NCBI RefSeq assembly: GCF_007004655.1
Contig: NZ_ML660101.1
Span: 1-64,000, forward strand
Direction of reading: 5' to 3'
DNA from: Exilibacterium tricleocarpae
GTDB lineage: Bacteria > Pseudomonadota > Gammaproteobacteria > Pseudomonadales > Cellvibrionaceae
DNA length: 64,000 nt
Shown here one piece after another: positions 14,969 through 23,722 of the stretch; within the stretch, counting starts at the first letter, position 1; the number at the start of each line of letters is the position of its first letter. The notes under the pieces were generated by a model, which made no database searches, had not been told where the DNA came from, and worked only from the letters and a program-made list of their open reading frames with translations. The position numbers and the translations under genes are program-made.

Positions 14969-17071
14969 CTAGCCCTTGGCGGGTGCCAGGAGTGATATGT
15001 CTGCAACTTCCAGGAAGAGCTGCCGCAACTGCTCCAGCAGTGCCAGGCGATTGTCCCGCAGTTGCGGGTCCTCCGCCATCACCATCACCTGATCGAAGAA
15101 CCGGTCCACCGGATCGCGCAGATCGGCCAGGCTTTCCAACGCCTCGGTATAGCGGCCGTTGGCGAACAGCGGCGCTACGATGTCACCCTTTTGTGCCAGC
15201 GCCGCGGCGAGGGCCTGCTCCGCGTCTTCCTGTAACAGGTTGCTCTGCAGCCGGCGGCTGCCGCCGGCGCCCTGTTTGGTGAGGATATTAGAGACCCGTT
15301 TGTTGGCGGCGGCCAGGGCCTCGGCCTCGGGTAACTGGCGAAAGCGATCGACCGCCCGCACCCGGTTGTCGATATCCAGGGGCACAGTCAGGCGTTTTGC
15401 GCTAACCGCCAGGAAGACCTCGGCGGGAATCTGCGCTTCTTCATACCAGGCGCGAAAGCGCTCCAGCATATAGTCCAGGGCGGTGCTGGTGGTGCTATCC
15501 GGGTCCTCGATATTGTCGCCGTAGCCGAGGGCGGCCTGGTGCAGCAATTGCGCCAGGTCCAGGTTCAGTTGTTTTTCCACCAGCAGTCGCAGTACCGCCA
15601 GGCTGGCGCGACGCAGGCCGAATGGGTCTTTGGAGCCGGTGGGTTTCTGACCGATGCCGAAAATACCCGCTAAAGTGTCGATGCGATCGGCCAGGGCCAG
15701 CACTGTGCCGGTTGTGGTGGCCGGCAGCCCGTCGCCGGCGAACTTGGGCAGGTACTGCTCTTTAAGGGCCAGGGCCACGGCTTCAGGCTCGCCGTCGTTG
15801 AGGGCGTAGTAGTAACCGGCCACTCCCTGCATTTTATCGAACTCGCCTACCATGTCGGTGACCAGATCGGCTTTGCACAGTTGCGCCGCGCGTCGCGCCA
15901 GGGCGACATCAGCGTCGATCTGCTCGGCTATGGCGGCGGCCAGGGTCTCGATTCTCTCGGTTTTGTCGTACAGGGAACCGAGGCGGGCCTGGAAAACGAT
16001 GGGTTGCAGGCGTTCGCGTCGTTGTTCCAGGGTGGTTTTCTTATCGGTATCGAAAAAGAAGGCGGCATCGGCCAGGCGCGGTCGAATCACCCTTTCATTG
16101 CCGTCGATCACTTGGGCGGGGTCGCGACTTTCGATATTGGCTACCGCGATAAAGTAGGGCAGTAGTTGATCTTCGGCATCCACCAGGTGAAAGTATTTTT
16201 GGTGTTCTTTCATGGATGCGATCAGCGCCTCGGGTGGCACCTCCAGAAAACGCTGTTCGAATTGCCCGGTCAGTGCCTGGGGCCACTCTACCAGTGCCGT
16301 TACCTCATCCAGCAGCGCTGCGTCTATAACCGCCGTGCCGCCCACCTGTGTCGCTGCGGCCTCCACCTGCTGGCGAATCAAGGCCTGCCGCTCGGTAAAG
16401 TCTACCAGTACCCGCCCCGGTGAGCGCAATTGTTCGACGTAATCATCGGGTTTGGCAATAGTCAGGGCCTGATCGCAGTGGAAACGATGGCCGCGGCTGT
16501 CGCGACCGGCCTTTAGTCCCAGCGCCTCAGCGTTTACTACTTGATCACCCATCAGCATCAGCAGCCAGTGGACCGGGCGCACGAATTCGGTGCGGTGGGC
16601 ACCCCAGCGCATGCGCTTGGCAATGGGCAGGGCGGCCAGGGCTGCCTCGACGATGGGGCCCACCAGTGCCATTGCCGCCTCGCCGCCGGCGCTGGCTCGG
16701 TGCACAAGTTTGTCCGCTTTGCCGTCGTTTTCCACCACCAGATTCGCTGCATCGATACCGTTTTTGCGGGCGAATGCCTCCGCCGCTTTGGTGACCTTGC
16801 CGTCCGTATCGAATGCCACCTTGGCCGGTGGCCCCCAGACCAACACCTCCTTTTGCGGGGTTTGCTGCGCCAGTCTTTCCACCCTCACCGCCAGGCGTCT
16901 CGGGGTGGCGTAGCTGTGGGCGCGGGTGTAGGTCAGCCCGGCGTCGGCGAGGCCGGTTTCGATGCCCCTGGTAAAGGCACCGGCCAGGGTTTTGAGTGTC
17001 TTGGGAGGTAGTTCCTCGGTGCCGATTTCCACCAGGAAGTCGTTGCTTGTGACTACATTATTATTATCCAC
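14969..17071 (-). CDS. glyS: Glycyl-tRNA synthetase beta subunit
   Basis: 700 residues, the expected length. It opens FLVEIGTEELPPKTLKTLAG, the diagnostic start of GlyS, and contains SMKEHQKYFHLVDAEDQLLP, RPRLADAAFFFDTDKK and KDPFGLRRASLAVLRLLVEK, all classic family blocks, followed by the C-terminal anticodon-binding-like region (RVSNILTKQ). Together with GlyQ it forms the alpha2beta2 enzyme charging tRNA-Gly. The start is three bases beyond the stop of glyQ, indicating translational coupling. No irregularities were seen. Confidence 0.97.
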   Translation of the reverse strand: MDNNNVVTSNDFLVEIGTEELPPKTLKTLAGAFTRGIETGLADAGLTYTRAHSYATPRRLAVRVERLAQQTPQKEVLVWGPPAKVAFDTDGKVTKAAEAFARKNGIDAANLVVENDGKADKLVHRASAGGEAAMALVGPIVEAALAALPIAKRMRWGAHRTEFVRPVHWLLMLMGDQVVNAEALGLKAGRDSRGHRFHCDQALTIAKPDDYVEQLRSPGRVLVDFTERQALIRQQVEAAATQVGGTAVIDAALLDEVTALVEWPQALTGQFEQRFLEVPPEALIASMKEHQKYFHLVDAEDQLLPYFIAVANIESRDPAQVIDGNERVIRPRLADAAFFFDTDKKTTLEQRRERLQPIVFQARLGSLYDKTERIETLAAAIAEQIDADVALARRAAQLCKADLVTDMVGEFDKMQGVAGYYYALNDGEPEAVALALKEQYLPKFAGDGLPATTTGTVLALADRIDTLAGIFGIGQKPTGSKDPFGLRRASLAVLRLLVEKQLNLDLAQLLHQAALGYGDNIEDPDSTTSTALDYMLERFRAWYEEAQIPAEVFLAVSAKRLTVPLDIDNRVRAVDRFRQLPEAEALAAANKRVSNILTKQGAGGSRRLQSNLLQEDAEQALAAALAQKGDIVAPLFANGRYTEALESLADLRDPVDRFFDQVMVMAEDPQLRDNRLALLEQLRQLFLEVADISLLAPAKG

Positions 17072-17074
17072 GGC

Positions 17075-18025
17075 TCACTTGTCTCCCTCTGCGGCTGTCA
17101 ACTCTTGGCGCAGTGCTTCGCTGGCCAGGGGAAAGCCGAGTTTTTGGCGCGCATCGTAATAAGCCTGCGCCACGTCGCGGGCCAGCTTGCGCACGCGCAG
17201 GATAAAGCGCTGGCGTTCGGTAACCGAAATGGCGTGGCGGGCATCCAACAGATTGAATGCGTGGGATGCCTTCATCACCATTTCGTAGGCGGGCAGCGGC
17301 AGGCTGCTTTTAATCAGGCGCTCGCTTTCACTTTCACAGACATCGAAGGTGCGGAATAGAAAATCCACGTCCGCCTGCTCAAAGTTATAGTGGGACATCT
17401 CCACCTCGTTTTGGTGGAATACGTCGCCGTAGGTGACTTTTTCGCCGTTGGGGCCGAGGGTCCAGGTCAGGTCAAAAATGGAGTCCACGCCCTGGAGATA
17501 CATGGCTATACGTTCCAGCCCGTAGGTGATCTCGCCCGTCACCGGGTAGCACTCCAGGCCGCCGACCTGTTGAAAGTAGGTGAACTGGGTGACTTCCATG
17601 CCGTTAAGCCATACCTCCCAGCCGAGACCCCAGGCGCCCAGGGTGGGGGATTCCCAGTTGTCTTCCACGAAGCGGATATCGTGGATGCTTGGGTCCACTC
17701 CCAGTTGGCGCAGTGAATCGAGATACAGGGTCTGGATGGCGTCCGGGGAGGGTTTTAACACGACTTGGAACTGATAGTAGTGTTGCAGGCGATTGGGGTT
17801 CTCGCCGTAGCGGCCGTCAGTGGGGCGGCGGCAGGGTTGTACATAGGCGCTGTTCCAGGTTTCCGGGCCGATGGCGCGCAGAAATGTGGCCGGGTGGAAG
17901 GTGCCGGCGCCCACTTCCATATCCAGTGGCTGCAGAATGACACAGCCGTGCTGTGCCCAGTACTGCTGCAGGGCCAGGATCAGGCCCTGGAAAGTCCCCG
18001 CGTCGGGTTGAATGGTTTGTGACAC
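17075..18025 (-). CDS. glyQ: Glycyl-tRNA synthetase alpha subunit
   Basis: 316 residues from the GTG at 18025, which gives the canonical start (M)[20 protein letters not shown]; the longer open frame to 18121 adds residues with no family match. Catalytic class II blocks are clear: [26 protein letters not shown]-like [20 protein letters not shown], and [20 protein letters not shown]. The C-terminus ends in the basic stretch [20 protein letters not shown]. First gene of the glyQ-glyS-plsC unit. Upstream 18026-18281 contains the divergent promoter region shared with the acyltransferase at 18282. Confidence 0.97.
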   Translation of the reverse strand: MSQTIQPDAGTFQGLILALQQYWAQHGCVILQPLDMEVGAGTFHPATFLRAIGPETWNSAYVQPCRRPTDGRYGENPNRLQHYYQFQVVLKPSPDAIQTLYLDSLRQLGVDPSIHDIRFVEDNWESPTLGAWGLGWEVWLNGMEVTQFTYFQQVGGLECYPVTGEITYGLERIAMYLQGVDSIFDLTWTLGPNGEKVTYGDVFHQNEVEMSHYNFEQADVDFLFRTFDVCESESERLIKSSLPLPAYEMVMKASHAFNLLDARHAISVTERQRFILRVRKLARDVAQAYYDARQKLGFPLASEALRQELTAAEGDK

Positions 18026-18281
18026 CCTGTTAGTCGCCTCCGGCGTGGTTGGAGCCCGCCTGCATGGCCCGGCCTGTGAACAAAGGGCGCAATTATAGCG
18101 CCTGGCCCAGGTCAGCACCACAATCCTGGGCAGGGTTGCGGAGGTGGCCTTGGTGGCCTGAAATGGACGTTTAGTTGCCGGATAAATTCCGTTAAGCTGC
18201 GAGTCCTTTCGGTACTGTTTCAGTGTTATTGTTCCGGCTCAGTACAATTGTCCCGGTGTTACCAGGTACAAGCGGCGTTTT

Positions 18282-19178
18282 ATGACAACTATCAAGGGTG
18301 TGTTGGCAAAATTCCTGTTGTGGCTGACGGCTTTACTGCCCCTGGCGGTGAATCGGGCGCTGGGATCGCTGCTCGGCCGCGTCAATTATCGGCTGAATAC
18401 CCAAATGCGGAAAGTGACCGAGGAGAACCTGCGCCTGTGCTTTCCTGATCTCGATGATTCGGCGCGGCGCGAACTTGCCTGCCGCAGCTTGATTGAGACG
18501 GGTAAGACCCTTACGGAGGCCGGCGCCATTTGGCACAGGCGTTACGATTGGTTGCAGCGGCGTGTCTTGTCGGTGACGGGGGCCCGGTTTTTGCGTGATG
18601 CCATTGCGCTGCAGCGGGGGGTTATAGTGCTGGTACCGCACCTGGGCAATTGGGAAGTGGTGGGGCTGCACCTGTCGGAGTATACCGCGGTGACGTCGCT
18701 TTATCAGCCGCCGAAGTTACCGCTGTTGGAAGCTGTGATTCGTCGCGGTCGGCAGCAGTGTGGTGCCACCTTGGTGCCTACTAATCGCAGTGGTGTCAGT
18801 GCAGTTTTAAAGGTGTTGCGCCGTGGTGGTGTTACGGCGATTCTGCCGGATCAGGTGCCGGATAGATCCAGTGGTGGGGAGTTTGCCGAGTTTTTTGGTG
18901 TGCCGGCGTTGACCATGACGTTGGTCAACAATCTGCTTGGGCGGATTGGGTGTCGGGTGCTTATGGCCTATGCCAAGCGTGTGCCTGGTGGTTTTGACAT
19001 AGTTTTTCAGCCGGCTCATGAGGATATTTACAGCAGTGATGATTGCATTGCGTTGACAGGTTTGAACCGCAGTGTGGAGCAGTGTGTGAGGGAGATTCCC
19101 AGCCAGTATCAATGGGAGTACAAACGCTTCAAAAAACGCCCGCCCAACGAACCCCGGCTCTATCGATTTAAAAACTAA
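18282..19178 (+). CDS. Lysophospholipid / lipid A-type acyltransferase (LpxL/HtrB family)
   Basis: 298 residues of the LpxL/LpxM/MsbB superfamily. A membrane-anchoring N-terminus (LAKFLLWLTALLPLAVNRAL) precedes the catalytic HLGNWE motif (HxxxxE, near residue 128) and the later RRGGVTAILPDQVPDRSSGG block, and ends with QYQWEYKRFKKRP, a common terminal signature of the family. It should transfer a secondary acyl chain to a lipid A precursor or a related lipid at the inner membrane. It is divergent from glyQ, as I recall for the equivalent gene in pseudomonads. The GGGTGTC-motif repeat array begins right after its stop. Confidence 0.88.
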   Translation: MTTIKGVLAKFLLWLTALLPLAVNRALGSLLGRVNYRLNTQMRKVTEENLRLCFPDLDDSARRELACRSLIETGKTLTEAGAIWHRRYDWLQRRVLSVTGARFLRDAIALQRGVIVLVPHLGNWEVVGLHLSEYTAVTSLYQPPKLPLLEAVIRRGRQQCGATLVPTNRSGVSAVLKVLRRGGVTAILPDQVPDRSSGGEFAEFFGVPALTMTLVNNLLGRIGCRVLMAYAKRVPGGFDIVFQPAHEDIYSSDDCIALTGLNRSVEQCVREIPSQYQWEYKRFKKRPPNEPRLYRFKN

Positions 19179-19183
19179 TAATT

Positions 19184-19323
19184 GAGACACCCATATTTAA
19201 TAGTCGCAAGACATTCATCTTACGATCATGGGTTGGCCAAAATAACAATTGAGACACCCATCTTAAGATCATGGACTGGCCTAACAGTTGAGGAGACAAT
19301 CAAAGGACAATCAAGACACCCGC
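19184..19323 (-). repeat. RAYT-flanking repeat array, left arm (GACACCC orientation)
   Basis: At least three good copies of GAGACACCCAT or close variants (19184, 19251, 19314) with similar surrounding words such as 'AATTGAGACACCC' and 'CTTACGAT/CTATGG', plus weaker copies. The orientation is opposite to that of the copies on the other side of the transposase gene (20543-20815). The remainder of the 19179-19517 gap contains no supportable gene. Confidence 0.7.
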
Positions 19324-19517
19324 CTTACGACTATGGATTAGCAGCTGAAAAGGAACAGAGCGATAATCAGCAAGTTAAAGTGAGAGAGGCACTAAAATCA
19401 CAAATATGTGGGCGAGCTTTAGGGGGCGTGCGGAGAGTTTGGCCTAGTTACGACTTCTTATTAACATACCGCTAATGCTACTGTAGCGATATTCACAGTG
19501 GAAAGTGGCATGTTGGA

Positions 19518-20501
19518 TTAACTGAACAGCAATTGACAGGCCCTCACTCCGGGGGTACGTTGATATCCCAGTTGGTCGGTCGCTTTTTTTAGAGCGTAGA
19601 TACTGCCGACCAGCCCCTTTAAGCGGCTCTCAAATCGGGTTGCCAGGTAAAGCCAGTGGGTAGGAGCGATATCGAGTCTCGCGAGTATTGGAGGAAAAGT
19701 ATCAGAGATAAAACCCTTTTTGTCCGCCCGAATACTATGGCCAGTCCAGTCAACAAGAGCCAGATAGTCCGCTAGCTGGTAAGGCAAGCCTTTGGACTTC
19801 GGTTCCCGAAAATTTCCCCCAAATGGCAGTAGAGTGCTAGGCTGAGTTGACTGTTGACCTGTTTTTACAGCATCTATTCGAAGCTTGACCGATGTGTGTT
19901 TAGACGTCTCGGGTGTTGTTGCTGTTTTTGCCCGGATGGGATTTAGATCTACATAGACCATACAAGCGGTGAGTGCCTTTTCATCTAGCAAGGCCTGTGC
20001 GGTGAAACGGGACTCCCAAAACCTTCCGGTGCAGTTGTCCTCTTTGTTTGCTGCTCGGGCTATGGCTTCATTGAGCGTGCGCATAAACCAACTGATATTG
20101 CTCAAACGCTGTCGCCAGAGCCCAAGCCGGTGTTCCACGGCCTCCATCTCGAGATCAGACAGCGGTTCCTTATCGAGATACTTTCGGGTTAGCAAAGTTC
20201 CCCGATAGAGTTGATGCCAACGCTCACAGACCTCTCGATTGCTCCATTGCGATGCCGCAGCTGTGTCGACATGCAAGACGAGATGATAGTGGTTGGACAT
20301 GATCGCATAGGCACAAATGTCAATGGCAAAGACTTGGCCGAGGAGCAGTAAGCGCTCTTCAATCCAGCCTCTTCGGTGTTCATAGGATTGCCCGGTGTGT
20401 GAGTCTTGGCCACAAAGAAAGGCGCGTCTGACGCAGCGAGAGGTGCAGTGATAGTAAGGAGTGATATCGAGCGATATGATCTGCTTCCTTGGTTTTGGCA
20501 T
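19518..20501 (-). CDS. REP-associated tyrosine transposase (RAYT), IS200/Y1 family
   Basis: 327 residues. The HUH motif is HYHLVLH near residues 71-77 after AIDICAYAIMSN; NKEDNCTGRFWESRF near 152-166 is the conserved substrate-binding block; the likely nucleophilic tyrosine is Y183 in CMVYVDLNPIRA. The start (SLDITPYYHCTSRCVRRAFL) matches the long RAYT branch found in marine gammaproteobacteria. RAYTs are single-copy, non-selfish relatives of IS200 transposases that act on short palindromic or oriented repeats in the same genome. Here inversely oriented arrays of a GGGTGTC motif flank the gene on both sides, and two more arrays lie at 35.8 and 43.1 kb. Its own N-terminus faces the right array. 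Confidence 0.85.
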   Translation of the reverse strand: MPKPRKQIISLDITPYYHCTSRCVRRAFLCGQDSHTGQSYEHRRGWIEERLLLLGQVFAIDICAYAIMSNHYHLVLHVDTAAASQWSNREVCERWHQLYRGTLLTRKYLDKEPLSDLEMEAVEHRLGLWRQRLSNISWFMRTLNEAIARAANKEDNCTGRFWESRFTAQALLDEKALTACMVYVDLNPIRAKTATTPETSKHTSVKLRIDAVKTGQQSTQPSTLLPFGGNFREPKSKGLPYQLADYLALVDWTGHSIRADKKGFISDTFPPILARLDIAPTHWLYLATRFESRLKGLVGSIYALKKATDQLGYQRTPGVRACQLLFS

Positions 20502-20542
20502 GTTGATCGTCCGTAATCAATTAACTGTGCTTTTATACAGTT

Positions 20543-20815
20543 AATAGGTGTGGCTGTCAATACTTATCGTGGGTGTCTTGTTTAGAATACCTATGGTGGG
20601 TGTCTTGTTTAAAATGCCTAAGATAGAAAGTAATTCAAAAAGTCAATTATGGATGCTGAAGATTGGAAAGGTAAGTGCCTGGATTGGGAGTTATCGTGGG
20701 TGTCCAGGTTAGAAAGATGGGTGTCTACATTAGAGGATCATGGGTGTCTGAATTGGAGGTGGAGAGAGGTTATCATGGGTGTCTGGATTGGACTTTCATG
20801 GGTGTCTGGATTGGA
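20543..20815 (+). repeat. RAYT-flanking repeat array, right arm (GGGTGTC orientation)
   Basis: About eight copies of ATGGGTGTCTGGATTGG-like units (near 20543 as a TGGCTGTC variant, then 20570, 20596, 20697, 20718, 20741, 20776 and 20799). The best-conserved core is TGGGTGTCT; several are followed by GGATTGG or TGTTTA. Spacing is irregular (about 20 to 100 bases), so this is an interspersed array rather than a tandem repeat. Short frames across it are not genes. Confidence 0.75.
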
Positions 20816-20851
20816 GGGTCTCTGGACTAGAGGTTTTAGCTGCTGGGCCGG

Positions 20852-22300
20852 CTAGGGCCGCCAGAAAGCAGGAGTGAACAACACCAGCAGCGTAAACACC
20901 TCCAGTCGGCCCAACAGCATGGCGAAGCACAACACCCACTTGGCCGTGGCGTTAAGGTCTCCGTAGTGAGCCGCTACCTGACCCAGGCCGGGACCGAGAT
21001 TGTTGATGCAGGCGCCGACGGCAGAGAACGCGGTAACAAAATCCAGCCCAGTGGCCAACAACATCAAAAACATCACCATAAATGCAATGACATAGACCGA
21101 AAAAAATCCCCACACCGCCTCCACCACGCGATCAGAAACAGACTTGCGACCAATCTTGATGGGTATTACCGCATTCGGGTGAATCAATCGGTGAATTTCC
21201 CGCAACCCCTGCTTACAAATCAACAACACCCGAATCACCTTCATACCGCCCCCCGTGGAGCCGGCACAACCACCCATAAAAGCAAACAAAAACAACATAA
21301 AAGGCAGGAATGTAGGCCAAGCACTGAAGTCAGCCGTGCCAAACCCGGTAGTGGTCAGCAAAGATATCAACTCGAAACTGCCCTGCAGTGCACTTTGGCC
21401 AATAGAGTAGGTGCCGGTGAGCGCCAGGTAAACGCTGGTAACTGCAGCACCCAACAAGATGCAGGATGCATAAAAACGAAACTCCGGATCGACAAGGTAA
21501 TGCCGGATACTGCGGTCCTGCCAACCAAAAAAATGCAGCCCGAAGTTCACCCCGGAAAGCACCATAAACACCATGCAAACCAGCATGATAGTGGCACTGT
21601 CAAAGTGCCCGATACTGGCGTCATAGGTGGAAAAACCGCCAATGGCAACGGTGGAAAACGCATGACAGATAGCATCGAATAAACTCATGCCCGCCAGCCA
21701 GTAAGCACTTCCACAAGCCAGGGTGAGCCCGAGATAAATAAAGAACAACGCCTTCGCCGTCTCGGTAATACGTGGCGTCAACTTGGTATCCTTAATCGGT
21801 CCCGGCGTCTCCGCCCGATACAGTTGCATGCCGCCAATACCGAGCATCGGCAGTATCGCCACCGCAATAACGATAATACCAATCCCTCCCAACCACTGTA
21901 GCTGCTGGCGATAATAGAGAATGGCCTTGGGCAGCGAATCCAGACCGGTAATCACCGTGGCGCCGGTGGTGGTGAGACCGGAAAGTGATTCAAAGGCGGC
22001 ATTGACAAAGGATAAACCAGGGCTGTGAGAAAACATAAACGGCAACGAACCGAACAGCCCCAACACCGACCAGAACAGCGCCGTAATCAAAAAGCCGTCC
22101 CGGGTGCGCAGATCCTGCCTGCTGTTGTAAACCGGCAGCCACAACACCAGCCCGGTGGCAAAGGTAATGGCAAACGAGGTCAGAAAGGCGATATGAGTCT
22201 GATCCGCAAACCACAGCGATACCAGCATCGGCGGTATCAGCGTCAGGCTGAACAGCATCAGCAGAATGCCCAACACGCGAAAGATGACGGAAAAATGCAT
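20852..22300 (-). CDS. trkH: Trk potassium uptake system membrane subunit
   Basis: 482 residues, the usual TrkH length. The four pore-helix/selectivity regions typical of the family can be placed: SGLTTTGATVITGLDSL, HAFSTVAIGGFSTYDASIGH, LLTTTGFGTADFSAW and AVGACINNLGPGLGQVAAHY. Numerous transmembrane helices surround them. It forms the potassium-conducting channel of the Trk system and is gated by TrkA, whose gene lies nine bases upstream. It is the last gene of the def-fmt-rsmB-trkA-trkH unit, as in pseudomonads where the gene order is the same through trkA. Confidence 0.95.
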   Translation of the reverse strand: MHFSVIFRVLGILLMLFSLTLIPPMLVSLWFADQTHIAFLTSFAITFATGLVLWLPVYNSRQDLRTRDGFLITALFWSVLGLFGSLPFMFSHSPGLSFVNAAFESLSGLTTTGATVITGLDSLPKAILYYRQQLQWLGGIGIIVIAVAILPMLGIGGMQLYRAETPGPIKDTKLTPRITETAKALFFIYLGLTLACGSAYWLAGMSLFDAICHAFSTVAIGGFSTYDASIGHFDSATIMLVCMVFMVLSGVNFGLHFFGWQDRSIRHYLVDPEFRFYASCILLGAAVTSVYLALTGTYSIGQSALQGSFELISLLTTTGFGTADFSAWPTFLPFMLFLFAFMGGCAGSTGGGMKVIRVLLICKQGLREIHRLIHPNAVIPIKIGRKSVSDRVVEAVWGFFSVYVIAFMVMFLMLLATGLDFVTAFSAVGACINNLGPGLGQVAAHYGDLNATAKWVLCFAMLLGRLEVFTLLVLFTPAFWRP

Positions 22301-22309
22301 GTGCGCCCG

Positions 22310-23695
22310 TTAAAAAAAAGTAAAGCCGACCTGGAACAGCCGCTCGATATCGCGGGTGTGCTTTTTGTTGATCAGAAACACAATCACATGATCGCCGGTC
22401 TCCACCACCACGTCGTCATGGGCGATGATCACGTCGCTGCCCTGGGGGGTCTCACGCACGATCGCGCCAATATTGGCGCCGTCCGGCAGGTCGATCTCCT
22501 CGATCGTTTTGCCCACCACCTTGGAGGAGCGCTGATCGCCGTGGGCGATCACTTCGATGGCCTCGGCCGCACCGCGGCGCAGTGAGTGCACGTTGACCAT
22601 ATCACCACGCCTGACGTGAGTCAGCAGGCTGCCGATAGTGGTCTGCTGCGGCGATATCGCGATGTCGATCTCCCCTCCCTGCACCAAATCCACATAAGCG
22701 GGATTGTTGATCAGCGTCATGACCTTGCGCGCACCGAGGCGCTTGGCCAGCATAGAGGACATCACGTTTGCTTCGTCGTCGTTGGTGAGCGCCAGAAACA
22801 CATCGGTGTCCTCGATGTTTTCCTCCAGCAACAGGTCCTGGTCCGAGGCGCTGCCATGCAATACCACACAGCGCTCAAGTTGCTCCGACAGGTATTTGCA
22901 GCGCTCGCCGCTGTACTCCATCAACTTGACCGAGTAGCGCGACTCCAGCTCCCGTGTCAGACGCAGACCGATATTGCCGCCACCGGCGATAATGATGCGT
23001 TTGTAAGGTCGCTCGAGGCGGCGCAGTTCACTCATCACCGCGCGAATATCGGATTTCGCCGCAATAAAAAACACCTCGTCGTCGACTTCGATAACCGTCG
23101 AGCCCTCCGGGGTGATAGCGCGGTCGCGCCGGTAAATGGCGGCCACGCGCGTGTCCACTGAAGGCATATGCTGGCGCAGAAAGCGCAATTCCTGACCCAC
23201 CAGCGGTCCGCCGTAGTAGGCTTTTACCGCGACCAGCTGCACCTTGCCCTCGGCGAAATCCAGCACCTGCAGTGCGCCGGGATGCTCTATCAGGCGAAAG
23301 ATGTAACCGGACACCAACTTTTCCGGACTGATCAATACATCGATGGGAATCGACTCGTCCCGAAACAGCCGCGGCTCCGACAGGTAGGCGGTCGAGCGTA
23401 TCCTGGCGATCTTGGTCGGCGTGCTGAACAGACTGTGGGCAATCTGGCAGGCGACCATATTGATCTCGTCGTTATTGGTGACCGCGATCAACATATCGGC
23501 GTCTTCGATACCGGCCTGAATCAGTACTCCCGGGTGCGAGCCCTCCCCCGCAACCACGCCGATATCGATACGGTCGCGCAGCTCGCGCAGGCGCTTCTCC
23601 TTACTGTCGACGACAGTAATATCGTTGGCTTCACTGGCGAGGTTTTCCGCCAGGGTTCCCCCCACCTGGCCGGCGCCTAAAATGATAATCTTCAT
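22310..23695 (-). CDS. trkA: Trk potassium uptake system NAD-binding regulator
   Basis: 461 residues with two tandem RCK units. Rossmann motifs are [19 protein letters not shown] at the N-terminus with the acidic strand end TVVDS, and [18 protein letters not shown] near residue 236. Each is followed by a TrkA-C subdomain (for example [14 protein letters not shown] and [20 protein letters not shown]). TrkA assembles on the cytoplasmic face of TrkH and gates it by nucleotide binding. The last residues end GFTFF. Spacing to trkH is nine bases and to rsmB 27 bases, consistent with one operon. Confidence 0.96.
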   Translation of the reverse strand: MKIIILGAGQVGGTLAENLASEANDITVVDSKEKRLRELRDRIDIGVVAGEGSHPGVLIQAGIEDADMLIAVTNNDEINMVACQIAHSLFSTPTKIARIRSTAYLSEPRLFRDESIPIDVLISPEKLVSGYIFRLIEHPGALQVLDFAEGKVQLVAVKAYYGGPLVGQELRFLRQHMPSVDTRVAAIYRRDRAITPEGSTVIEVDDEVFFIAAKSDIRAVMSELRRLERPYKRIIIAGGGNIGLRLTRELESRYSVKLMEYSGERCKYLSEQLERCVVLHGSASDQDLLLEENIEDTDVFLALTNDDEANVMSSMLAKRLGARKVMTLINNPAYVDLVQGGEIDIAISPQQTTIGSLLTHVRRGDMVNVHSLRRGAAEAIEVIAHGDQRSSKVVGKTIEEIDLPDGANIGAIVRETPQGSDVIIAHDDVVVETGDHVIVFLINKKHTRDIERLFQVGFTFF

Positions 23696-23722
23696 GGTCG
23701 TAGCGGACCTTAACGCATCTGG

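Noticed and set aside
19184-20815. GGGTGTC repeats as a CRISPR array
   Set aside because: Copies are only 10-17 bases, irregularly spaced and variable, and no cas genes are near.
20649-20855. 68-codon frame in the right repeat arm
   Set aside because: It is composed of repeat words (DHGCLNWRW..., WVSGLEG) and has no independent support.
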